Shown piece by piece: positions 1 through 5,313 of a DNA stretch of 5,313 bases. Source of the DNA: Anaerolineales bacterium (lineage in GTDB: Bacteria > Chloroflexota > Anaerolineae > Anaerolineales > Villigracilaceae); contig JAICRQ010000269.1 of assembly GCA_025966435.1 (NCBI GenBank), positions 1 to 5,313 of the forward strand, written 5' to 3'. The translations under genes were made by a program, and so were the position numbers. Under the pieces are notes generated by a model. It searched no databases, was not told where the DNA came from, and saw nothing but the letters and a program-made list of their open reading frames with translations. How positions within the stretch are numbered: position 1 is the first letter of the stretch; each line of letters begins with the position of its first letter.

Positions 1-1
1 G

Positions 2-829
2 ATCACAGGGACAGGCATTTTGATGAACGACTCCACGCGCGGAATGCTTGCCACCTCCCTTTCCTCCCTCATTGTGGGGTTGCCTCTCTGGCTGGCGATG
101 TGGCGACCAATGCAGGCGGACGCTATGGTTGCAGGGGAAATGGGCGACCACGCGCGCCGGTCTGTCCTTCGCAAGGCATATCTTTATCTTGTCATATTTA
201 TGGCGGTCATCGGTGGCATGGGAACTGCGGTCGGTCTGGTCAATTTGTTGATTCGTGCTGCACTGGAAGGTGTGACAGGTAGTAACTTTGTAAATGAACT
301 CTTGAATTTCCTTCAACTGCTCTTTTTGTTCGGTGTTGTGTTGATGTATCACCTAAACGTCCTTCGCATGGATGGAGCGTCCACCGCCGATGCGTTAGCC
401 GATAAGCAGAGCGGATATTCGGTACTGGTTGTCGATTCCGGGAATGGTTTTGTGGAGTCCGTTCGGGCTGCTTTACTAAAACTCGGGTCGAAGGTGCAGG
501 TGACGACTACAAATCCCGATGTCAAACCCAGTGGTGATTTCAACGCGATCCTTCTCAGCGGGGCCTTAGCGGTAGCCGCGCCAGAATGGATTCGCTCCTT
601 CAACGGACGAAGAATTGTCATCGCGAATGACGCGAAAGACATCCTCTGGACAGACGATGCGGCGCAGGCAGCGCAGTCCATTCAGCAATTGGCAGAAGGT
701 CAGGAAGTGCGTAAAGGACGAATGGGACGCTCTACGTGGACGATCCTTGTGTATGTCTTCGCCGGATTGTTTATGTTGCAGCTATTATTCATCCTATTAG
801 CGTTCGGTGTATCACTTGTTGTGAGATAG
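2..829 (+). CDS. DUF5671-like multi-spanning membrane protein, 3' part (5' end outside window)
   Basis: This is an integral membrane protein of unknown function. The frame is open from base 2 with no stop before the first ATG (23) or TTG (20), and neither has a convincing Shine-Dalgarno. The residues before them run smoothly into a membrane segment, so I read this as the C-terminal part of a longer protein. Counting from the TTG at 20, hydrophobic segments lie at about residues 12-29 (GLPLWLAMW), 53-80, 94-113 and 238-268. The pattern GLPLWLAMWRPMQ, a short polar loop, then RRSVLRKAYLYL opening the next helix resembles the DUF5671 repeat that is common in Chloroflexota; this family call is from memory. 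A soluble segment at about 133-226 starts VLVVDSGNGFVESVRAALLKL, which suggests an alpha/beta fold, but I cannot assign it. The protein ends in a helix with almost no tail. It lies 71 bases before dnaN; a functional link is not implied. Confidence 0.8.
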   Translation: MTGTGILMNDSTRGMLATSLSSLIVGLPLWLAMWRPMQADAMVAGEMGDHARRSVLRKAYLYLVIFMAVIGGMGTAVGLVNLLIRAALEGVTGSNFVNELLNFLQLLFLFGVVLMYHLNVLRMDGASTADALADKQSGYSVLVVDSGNGFVESVRAALLKLGSKVQVTTTNPDVKPSGDFNAILLSGALAVAAPEWIRSFNGRRIVIANDAKDILWTDDAAQAAQSIQQLAEGQEVRKGRMGRSTWTILVYVFAGLFMLQLLFILLAFGVSLVVR

Positions 830-835
830 TTTAAG

Positions 836-863
836 GTGACGCGCAGTGGCATTGATGTAAAAT
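836..863 (+). promoter_or_regulatory. candidate sigma-70-type promoter for dnaN
   Basis: In the 71-base gap before dnaN, GTGACG (836-841, 4 of 6 to TTGACA) is followed by a 16-base spacer and TAAAAT (858-863, 5 of 6 to TATAAT). A start near 870 would give a leader of about 30 bases that carries the dnaN Shine-Dalgarno. There is no terminator after the upstream gene, so read-through from it is also possible. The call is based on consensus matching by eye only. Confidence 0.35.
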
Positions 864-900
864 GGGATTACACTGACTTACATGACTGAGGAGACGTGAC

Positions 901-2034
901 ATGAAAGTAACTGTCCTTCAAGAAAACCTGGCTCGTGGTCTTGGCACTGTTGCAAAGGCGGTTTCCCCGCGCAGTACATTACCCGTGCTCGCGAATATAT
1001 TGATCGCTTCCGACGAAGGTCGCTTGCGGCTTTCGGCAACCAACCTTGAGATGGGCATCACCTGCTGGATTCCCGCGCGTATCGACGAGGAAGGCTCCAC
1101 CACTGTGCCTGCTCGCACGTTCTCCGATTTGGTAGGCACATTGCCAAGCGATCAGGTCTTGTTAAAGCTCGATCCATCTACGCAGACGCTGAATGTGCGC
1201 GGCGGTACCTCCACGAACGATATTAAGTGCATCGACGCGCAGGAATTCCCGCCTCTGCCTGTGCCTGATTTCGAGGGCGCGGTGCAGATCAATGTGGGTG
1301 ATTTCCGCGAGATGATCCATCAGGTGGCGTTTGCCGCCTCTTCCGACGAGGCGCGACCGGTGTTGATGGGTGTGCTTGTGCAGGTGGATAACGACAAGTT
1401 GACGATGGCAGCCGCCGATGGATTTCGACTCTCTGTCCGCAAGGCGGTGCTTTCCACGCCGTCGCCGGCTCCCATTTCTGCGATTGTGCCTGCCCAAGCC
1501 TTGAAGGAGCTGGCGCGCGTCGCAACGGATAGCGAAGAGCCGATTTACATGGTCATCCCCAAGGGGCGAGGTCAGGTCGTCTTCCGGGTCAAGGATGTGG
1601 AAGTTGTATCGCAGCTGATCGATGGGACATTCCCCGATTTTCAGCAGATCATTCCGCGTTCGTACAAATCCCGCACTCTGGTTTCCACGTCCTCTTTGTT
1701 GAAAGCCTGCAAACAGGCAGAGATCTTCGCCCGTGAGGGTTCGAACGTGGCACGCTTGAACATCAAGAGCGCGCAGAGCGAGATGCAGCCGAGCGAAGTG
1801 GAAATTTCCGCTACATCAGAAGAGACCGGCAAGAACGAAACGATCGTCGAAGCGACAGTGGATGGCAGCGGCTTGTTGATCGCGTTCAACGTCAAATTCC
1901 TGCGTGAGGCTCTCGAGGTGATCCGCACTCCGAATGTGGTGCTGGAAACCTCGGCGCCGAACGCGCCAGGAGTAGTCAAGCCGGTAGGCGATGACCAGTT
2001 TTTGCATGTGATTATGCCGATGCACTTAGGGTAG
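901..2034 (+). CDS. dnaN: DNA polymerase III subunit beta (sliding clamp)
   Basis: DnaN forms a ring-shaped homodimer around DNA, tethers the replicative polymerase, and serves as docking platform for repair and recycling factors. The product is 377 residues, close to the 366 of E. coli, with three clamp folds at about 1-122, 127-250 and 255-377. Family landmarks are visible in order: SPRSTLPVLANI (22-33), RPVLMGVLV (152-160), ADGFRL (172-177, matching TDGHRL of the partner-binding cleft), DGTFPDFQQIIP (241-252), FNVKFLREAL (329-338) and the C-terminal VIMPMHLG (370-377), which matches the MPMRL end of the E. coli clamp plus one extra Gly. The ATG is fixed by GAGGAG at 888-893, seven bases upstream, and by the universal N-terminal MKVTVLQENL. 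The gene is intact. It stands without dnaA or recF in view and is closed by its own terminator, so it is probably a separate transcription unit or the end of one. Confidence 0.98.
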   Translation: MKVTVLQENLARGLGTVAKAVSPRSTLPVLANILIASDEGRLRLSATNLEMGITCWIPARIDEEGSTTVPARTFSDLVGTLPSDQVLLKLDPSTQTLNVRGGTSTNDIKCIDAQEFPPLPVPDFEGAVQINVGDFREMIHQVAFAASSDEARPVLMGVLVQVDNDKLTMAAADGFRLSVRKAVLSTPSPAPISAIVPAQALKELARVATDSEEPIYMVIPKGRGQVVFRVKDVEVVSQLIDGTFPDFQQIIPRSYKSRTLVSTSSLLKACKQAEIFAREGSNVARLNIKSAQSEMQPSEVEISATSEETGKNETIVEATVDGSGLLIAFNVKFLREALEVIRTPNVVLETSAPNAPGVVKPVGDDQFLHVIMPMHLG

Positions 2035-2042
2035 TTGGAATA

Positions 2043-2079
2043 CTCAAACGCCTTCTCGGCGTTGAGCTCAATTTATTTT
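2043..2079 (+). terminator. intrinsic terminator of dnaN
   Basis: Eight bases after the dnaN stop, CTCAAACGCC (2043-2052) pairs with GGCGTTGAG (2058-2066) around the loop TTCTC. This gives a nine-pair stem with one bulged A. It is followed by CTCA and then ATTTATTTT (2071-2079). Stem, tight loop and T-rich tail in the plus direction make a Rho-independent terminator; the four bases between stem and T-run weaken it slightly. Confidence 0.8.
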
Positions 2080-2087
2080 GGGAAAGA

Positions 2088-2124
2088 CAAATCCCCCACT
2101 CCGGCCAAGGTAACGGGGGATTTG
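2088..2124. repeat. perfect 10-bp inverted repeat with 17-nt loop
   Basis: CAAATCCCCC (2088-2097) and GGGGGATTTG (2115-2124) are exact reverse complements. The 17-nt loop between them starts ACTCCGG. No T-run follows on the plus strand; on the minus strand the next bases are TCTTTCCC, only weakly T-rich. It could be a second or backup terminator, a processing or stabilising hairpin in the leader of the downstream small gene, or a copy of a dispersed palindromic repeat. The pairing is seen; the role is not determined. Confidence 0.6.
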
Positions 2125-2198
2125 AAGGAAACGAACATTATGGAATGTCCGTTTGTGCTTCTAATTTAGCACTTTACGGACTTCAAGTCAAGTACTTT

Positions 2199-2202
2199 GG
2201 AG
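2199..2202 (+). promoter_or_regulatory. Shine-Dalgarno GGAG deciding the start of the small membrane-protein gene
   Basis: GGAG sits five bases before the ATG at 2208. The in-frame ATG at 2145 has only AAGGAA (2125-2130) 14 bases away, which is too far. This favours 2208 as the true start and leaves 2035-2207 as non-coding, containing the dnaN terminator and the 2088-2124 hairpin. Confidence 0.5.
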
Positions 2203-2207
2203 TCGCT

Positions 2208-2444
2208 ATGTGCAATAAAAGTATTGTCAAAAAAGCTAAGGTGAAAAGTAGGAAAAAAGTTTCACGTCGGCGTCATGATACATTAACTAAATATCTTGGC
2301 ATTCTCTATAATATCTTGATAGTGCTTGGTATTCTAATATTAGCGGGAATGGCATTGACCATGCGTATTGAGACGCCTGTTGTATGGGCATTTTTGTATG
2401 GGGGTTGGGCAGCTCTTACTCATTTGAGGAAGAACTTAAATTAA
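2208..2444 (+). CDS. small basic two-helix membrane protein of unknown function
   Basis: I do not recognise this protein. From the ATG at 2208 it has 78 residues; an in-frame ATG at 2145 would add 21 residues but lacks a well-spaced Shine-Dalgarno. The N-terminal third is strongly basic (KKAKVKSRKKVSRRRHD), followed by a hydrophobic helix at about residues 29-52 (LGILYNILIVLGILILAG) and a second one at about 56-73 (TPVVWAFLYGGWAALTHL), ending RKNLN. The positive-inside rule would place both termini in the cytoplasm. The DNA is AT-rich (about 37% GC over 2221-2400 by hand count) beside the roughly 65% GC seen in part of dnaN, which suggests a recent acquisition or an orphan gene. It converges on the histidine kinase with 40 bases between stops. 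Coding status rests on the clear two-helix pattern and the Shine-Dalgarno; no family supports it. Confidence 0.6.
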   Translation: MCNKSIVKKAKVKSRKKVSRRRHDTLTKYLGILYNILIVLGILILAGMALTMRIETPVVWAFLYGGWAALTHLRKNLN

Positions 2445-2472
2445 GCACAGCAAAGTTTGGGGATTCCGGACA

Positions 2473-2492
2473 TTGTCTAGACAACTAATTAG
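2473..2492. repeat. two adjacent short palindromes in the convergent gap
   Basis: TTGTCTAGACAA (2473-2484) is a perfect 12-bp palindrome and is directly followed by CTAATTAG (2485-2492), a perfect 8-bp palindrome covering the kinase stop codon and last codons. A further TCCGGA lies at 2465-2470. None has a loop or T-run, so they do not look like intrinsic terminators. They could be protein-binding sites or chance. Confidence 0.4.
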
Positions 2493-3738
2493 GGTGAGGC
2501 GCGCCCGGCAATAAAACCTTAAACGTTGAACCTGTACCCTTCCCCTGTGATTCAGCCCAAATCTTTCCTCCCTCCGCATCAATTAGTCCTCTGGCAATCG
2601 TGAGACCAATTCCCAGCCCTCCATAATGACGCGTGTTCGGCGGTTCGATCTGATAAAATTCTTCGAAGATTTTCTCTAATTTATCGGTGGGGATACCAAT
2701 GCCTTGATCCTGCACCCAAGACAGTACCTGGTTACCATCCTTCCTGACACCAATCGTAATGTCTGTGCCTTCTGGGGAAAAACGAAGGGCATTGCTCAGA
2801 ATGTTACCGAATGCCTGTGCGGTTTTATCGATATCCACGTTGACAACATGTGCCTCATCGGCGAAATCGTACACCAGACTCTGTTTACGCGCGGCTGCGA
2901 TGTCATGGAATTCTTCACAGGCAAAGACAAGCACGTCCTCCATGGGGACCTTTTGCAATTTGAGGAGCATTTCATCGGACTTGAGTATTGCCAGATTATT
3001 CATCTCGTCCAGGATCGAGCGCATCTGTCGCGCCGCGGTAAAGACCTGGCTGGCATGGTCAGAAAGCTCGCCCTTGGAATCTTCCTTCAGCACGGTAGAG
3101 TAACCCATAATGATATTCAGAGGGGTGCGGAGCTCATGGGAAGCGAGCGCAAGAAAATTGCTCTTGAGCAGATCCGACTCCTTTACTCTTTCGAGAGCTT
3201 TTTGTGTGGCGCGTAATAAGCGCGCGTTGTTGATAGCGATCGCGGCGTGCGCGGCCGCCACGGCGAGCAGGGATGCGTCATGCTCATCAAATACACCCGT
3301 GCGTTTGTTCACCGCTTCCAATACACCGACCGTCCGGTCTTTGATGGGCATGGGCACACCGAGCAGCGTCTTGACTTTAAGTTGGATTTGATCGGACACA
3401 AGTGGGAAATGGCGCGGATCGTTTTCGACGTTGCTCAAAATGATAGGCTGGTTCGTGAGGAAGATTGTCCCTGCCAGGCTGCTGTCGAGAGGCACCGGGA
3501 TTTTCGCCAGCTCTTCGGGGTTGGAGCCGGTGGCAGCTGCAAAGAAGAGACGTTTATCCTTTTCGTCATACAGCAGAATCGACGAGGCTTCGCAGTCCAG
3601 CAGCTCGGTTGCCGTGGCGGTAATAAGTTGGAGCAGGTTATCGAGGTCCAGAGTTGAATTGAGAGTTACGCTCAACTCAACCAGGCGTTTGAGCTGGTGT
3701 GGGTGGCTGGCGAGATCGCGGAGTTGTCCCGTTGTCAT
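2485..3738 (-). CDS. soluble GAF-domain sensor histidine kinase
   Basis: This is a cytoplasmic two-component sensor kinase that should autophosphorylate on His and pass the phosphate to an aspartate of a response regulator. It has 417 residues and no membrane segment. An N-terminal GAF domain spans about 16-175 (from LVELSVTLNSTLDLDNLL to AAAHAAIAINNARLL); its ligand cannot be read from the sequence. A helical linker (about 172-192) leads to the HisKA dimerisation domain with the H-box FLALASHELRTPLNII (195-210, phospho-acceptor His201). The HATPase domain has the N-box GNILSNALRFSP (311-322), G1 DQGIGIP (344-350), the F-box IFEEFYQIE (357-365) and G2 GGLGIGLTIARG (373-384). All catalytic boxes are intact. 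There is no receiver domain and no regulator gene in the window, so the partner is unknown. The start ATG has no recognisable Shine-Dalgarno and follows a candidate -10 box by six bases, which suggests a leaderless mRNA. It lies 38 bases after the glycosyltransferase stop, so co-transcription is also possible. Confidence 0.95.
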   Translation of the reverse strand: MTTGQLRDLASHPHQLKRLVELSVTLNSTLDLDNLLQLITATATELLDCEASSILLYDEKDKRLFFAAATGSNPEELAKIPVPLDSSLAGTIFLTNQPIILSNVENDPRHFPLVSDQIQLKVKTLLGVPMPIKDRTVGVLEAVNKRTGVFDEHDASLLAVAAAHAAIAINNARLLRATQKALERVKESDLLKSNFLALASHELRTPLNIIMGYSTVLKEDSKGELSDHASQVFTAARQMRSILDEMNNLAILKSDEMLLKLQKVPMEDVLVFACEEFHDIAAARKQSLVYDFADEAHVVNVDIDKTAQAFGNILSNALRFSPEGTDITIGVRKDGNQVLSWVQDQGIGIPTDKLEKIFEEFYQIEPPNTRHYGGLGIGLTIARGLIDAEGGKIWAESQGKGTGSTFKVLLPGAPHPN

Positions 3739-3744
3739 AGGTAC

Positions 3745-3773
3745 AGTGTACAGATTTTGACGAGAGGAGACAA
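3745..3773 (-). promoter_or_regulatory. candidate promoter for the histidine kinase (leaderless arrangement)
   Basis: On the minus strand TTGTCT (3773-3768, 4 of 6 to TTGACA) is followed by a 17-base spacer and TACACT (3750-3745, 4 of 6 to TATAAT), then six bases to the ATG at 3738. The transcript would start at or next to the start codon, which fits the absence of a Shine-Dalgarno. The -10 lies inside the palindrome GTACA-G-TGTAC (3741-3751), which could be an operator. The matches are modest and by eye. Confidence 0.35.
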
Positions 3774-3776
3774 GCC

Positions 3777-5219
3777 CTATTTCTGGATTTGATAGACTAC
3801 GAACCTGTTGTTTTTTAGTACCTGATTCAAAGACAGGTTGCAGGTATCGATTTCTTCAGGCGGGATCTGCTGGTTCTCGCCGACCTTGCGGCTCAAGACG
3901 AGATAGTCACCTTTGAGCACACGTTCACATTCCATGCTCATGATCGTGGGATGCCCTGTCATCATGACCATGACGCGCGGTTTGAAAAAGACCACCACAC
4001 TTTCAGATGGAGTCTGTTCTTTGATGTAGTTATACACGTCCGTGCTGTATGGATCAAAAGGTCCATTAATCGCTCGATTATTCTGTAGATTGACGTAAGC
4101 GTTTGTGCTGGATCTCACTAGAAAAATCCCCGCGATCAGAATCCAGAAGCCATAACATACCCGTTGAGCTGTAAGACGGTAGTCCTCCGGCAGCCTTTCC
4201 ATGAGAAATCTCATACCCTGAAATACAAAGTAAACGAAAATTGGCAGCAACGGGAAGATATAACGCGGTCCCTGCCAGTAAGGATACGTAATGTGTACCA
4301 GCATCCAGAGAGCAAAGAACAGAACGAAGATCAGCTCCTGTTTCCATCGATACCAGATACCGAATAGGAAGAGCAAGAACAGCAAATAGTATAGATACTT
4401 CCAGCCTTGTGTATCCCCAAAGAAAAAACTGAATACGTTAAAGTATCCTGGTAGAAACCTTTTGGCGGTTTCGATCAATTCTGCATATTGAGAAAAGTAT
4501 GATTCTCCTCCACTAGGAAATAATAGAAGGTTGGTGATCCATAATAGGATAAAAACGAAACAAACAATCAGCGAACCCTTGATAATTTGGAACGTTGTTA
4601 TTCGGTCTTTGCGATGGTGGAGTAATCGAAAGAATTCAACGATCAAAAAGCATCCCAGCAATAGCACGCCCGTCACACGCAAAAACGTTGTGAAGAAAAT
4701 AGCGGCTCCAATGAATACATAATCCATGATATTCCGTTTGCCCTCCCGAGTCATCAGTAGCAAAGACAAGGTCGAAAAGAAGATGAATGGAATATCCGAC
4801 AGGATCTGGTCCAGGAATTGTAGGAGGAGCGGGTTGAACGCAAACAGGGAAACGACGAGCAGACTTTCGGCCTCCGTGAGTCGGGATTTCATCAAGAGAT
4901 ATAGGCATACGAGAAAGCCTGCGTAGAAAAATAATCCTGGCAATTTCAGCGCCAGCGGACTGATGCCTTTGATTGCATATACCGGGACGAGGATAAGTGG
5001 ATACCCCCAGGGATAGGCGAGGGGACCAAGGTGAGTTGTTGACTCGCCATTGGTGAAAGCACTTTGCTGCATGAATCCGTCGGTATTCCCATCCAAAATG
5101 CTTTTCGCTTGCACGATATACCAGGCGAAATCATCTCCCCATTGATGCCCACGAGTTAAGGTGGATGCACCGATGATAAGTGAGAGCATGATAATGATGA
5201 GGAGTAATATCCTGCGCAT
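3777..5219 (-). CDS. GT39/ArnT-like membrane glycosyltransferase (GT-C fold)
   Basis: This is a predicted polytopic membrane enzyme that transfers a sugar from a polyprenyl-phosphate donor to an acceptor on the outer face of the membrane; donor and acceptor cannot be told. From the ATG at 5219 it has 480 residues. The first helix (RRILLLIIIMLSLIIGA) follows the start directly. The first outer loop carries WGDDFAWYIVQAKSI with the paired Asp typical of the GT-C catalytic loop, then YPWGYPLILVPVY. Further on come LSDIPFIFF and, in a late helix, YWQGPRYIFPLLPIFVYF, both typical of GT39-like proteins. Eight to ten further helices are followed by a soluble C-terminal domain of about 110 residues. 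An in-frame GTG at 5267 would add 16 residues and the frame stays open to the right edge. I reject the longer form because it would begin in the tail of a terminator and span a palindrome. No good Shine-Dalgarno precedes 5219: GAAGG lies 13 bases upstream. GC is lower than in dnaN or the kinase (37-43% in two sampled lines). Confidence 0.87.
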   Translation of the reverse strand: MRRILLLIIIMLSLIIGASTLTRGHQWGDDFAWYIVQAKSILDGNTDGFMQQSAFTNGESTTHLGPLAYPWGYPLILVPVYAIKGISPLALKLPGLFFYAGFLVCLYLLMKSRLTEAESLLVVSLFAFNPLLLQFLDQILSDIPFIFFSTLSLLLMTREGKRNIMDYVFIGAAIFFTTFLRVTGVLLLGCFLIVEFFRLLHHRKDRITTFQIIKGSLIVCFVFILLWITNLLLFPSGGESYFSQYAELIETAKRFLPGYFNVFSFFFGDTQGWKYLYYLLFLLFLFGIWYRWKQELIFVLFFALWMLVHITYPYWQGPRYIFPLLPIFVYFVFQGMRFLMERLPEDYRLTAQRVCYGFWILIAGIFLVRSSTNAYVNLQNNRAINGPFDPYSTDVYNYIKEQTPSESVVVFFKPRVMVMMTGHPTIMSMECERVLKGDYLVLSRKVGENQQIPPEEIDTCNLSLNQVLKNNRFVVYQIQK

Positions 5220-5226
5220 GAGATGA

Positions 5227-5232
5227 ATTTTA
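5227..5232 (-). promoter_or_regulatory. candidate -10 box of the glycosyltransferase gene
   Basis: On the minus strand TAAAAT (5 of 6 to TATAAT) ends seven bases before the ATG at 5219, again suggesting a leaderless transcript. No good -35 is seen at 16-18 bases; that position overlaps the edge of the palindrome at 5247-5262. An alternative -10, TACAAA, lies just downstream of the palindrome. Confidence 0.25.
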
Positions 5233-5246
5233 CCTTCTTTACTTTG

Positions 5247-5262
5247 TAGAACATTTGTTCTA
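5247..5262. promoter_or_regulatory. 16-bp palindrome, candidate operator (LexA/DinR-box-like)
   Basis: TAGAACA (5247-5253), TT, TGTTCTA (5256-5262) is a perfect 7-2-7 inverted repeat. It lies between the terminator at the right edge and the glycosyltransferase start, 27 bases before the ATG and where a promoter must sit. Its core reads GAAC-N4-GTTC, the known pattern of the Bacillus-type LexA (DinR) box. The symmetry and position are seen; binding by LexA or any other repressor is inference. Confidence 0.45.
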
Positions 5263-5272
5263 TCCACTAACG

Positions 5273-5307
5273 AAATAAAATATCCGCCTGACGAAACAGG
5301 CGGATAT
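5273..5307 (-). terminator. intrinsic terminator of a minus-strand gene beyond the right edge
   Basis: ATATCCGCCTG (5280-5290) and CAGGCGGATAT (5297-5307) form a perfect 11-pair stem with a six-base loop. Read on the minus strand the stem runs straight into TTTATTT (5279-5273). It should end transcription of a gene upstream on the minus strand outside this window, making the glycosyltransferase start a fresh transcription unit. On the plus strand the stem is followed by GAAGCA, so it is not a plus-strand terminator. Confidence 0.85.
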
Positions 5308-5313
5308 GAAGCA

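Noticed and set aside
20..25. TTG at 20 or ATG at 23 as the true start of the DUF5671-like gene.
   Set aside because: The frame is open to the window edge, no well-spaced Shine-Dalgarno is present, and the first visible helix looks like an internal repeat unit of a longer protein.
1162..1979. Minus-strand open frames of about 110 codons inside dnaN.
   Set aside because: They are antisense to an unmistakable clamp gene, and the proteins show low-complexity R/H/S-rich composition typical of shadow frames in GC-rich DNA.
2140..2169. Nine-codon open frame (MECPFVLLI) with AAGGAA nine bases upstream, a possible leader peptide.
   Set aside because: It is very short, shows no run of regulatory codons and is not followed by an attenuator-like structure before 2208. 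Chance is the simplest explanation.
2145..2207. Upstream in-frame ATG for the small membrane protein, adding 21 residues.
   Set aside because: Its only Shine-Dalgarno-like sequence is 14 bases away, whereas GGAG lies five bases before the ATG at 2208. The longer form remains possible.
2704..3657. Long open frames on the plus strand opposite the histidine kinase (up to 170 codons).
   Set aside because: They are antisense shadows of a gene with intact catalytic boxes. Their predicted proteins lack recognisable domains and no ribosome-binding or promoter context was noted.
5220..5267. In-frame GTG start at 5267, with the frame open to the right edge, for the glycosyltransferase.
   Set aside because: It would begin about six bases after a terminator T-run and its codons would span the 16-bp palindrome. 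The ATG at 5219 leads directly into the first membrane helix, as is usual for the family.
1..5313. CRISPR array, tRNA or rRNA gene, insertion sequence, attachment site or defence system.
   Set aside because: I saw no regularly spaced repeats, cloverleaf-like segment, transposase or integrase motifs, or defence-gene domains on either strand.

Overview
The window looks like ordinary chromosomal DNA from a free-living bacterium, most likely a Chloroflexota (Anaerolineae-type) genome. This placement is an inference. It rests on the DUF5671-like membrane protein, the sequence style of the beta clamp, the soluble GAF histidine kinase and the large GT39-like membrane protein. No marker gene here fixes the taxonomy. 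Local GC varies: hand counts of single 60-base lines give about 63-65% in dnaN and the kinase, about 37-43% in the GT39-like gene, and about 37% over 2221-2400 in the small membrane-protein gene.

Left part, plus strand: the 3' portion of a multi-spanning DUF5671-like membrane protein (cut by the left edge) is followed after 71 bases by dnaN, the DNA polymerase III sliding clamp. dnaN has a strong Shine-Dalgarno, a candidate promoter of its own and a clear intrinsic terminator just after its stop. Beyond the terminator is a perfect 10-bp inverted repeat with a 17-nt loop, then a small AT-rich gene for a basic, two-helix membrane protein of unknown function.

Right part, minus strand: reading leftwards from the right edge there is an intrinsic terminator of a gene outside the window, a 16-bp palindrome in the promoter region, a GT39/ArnT-like membrane glycosyltransferase, and 38 bases later a soluble GAF-HisKA-HATPase sensor kinase. 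The kinase converges on the small membrane-protein gene with only 40 bases between the stops, and that gap carries short palindromes. The kinase has no response regulator beside it.

The genes do not form an evident pathway: clamp (replication), lipid-linked sugar transfer at the membrane, and signal sensing. I found no CRISPR array, RNA gene, transposase or attachment site, and no convincing new multi-gene system. The most useful second looks are the LexA-box-like palindrome before the glycosyltransferase, the apparently leaderless kinase promoter, the hairpin after dnaN, and the small AT-rich membrane protein.
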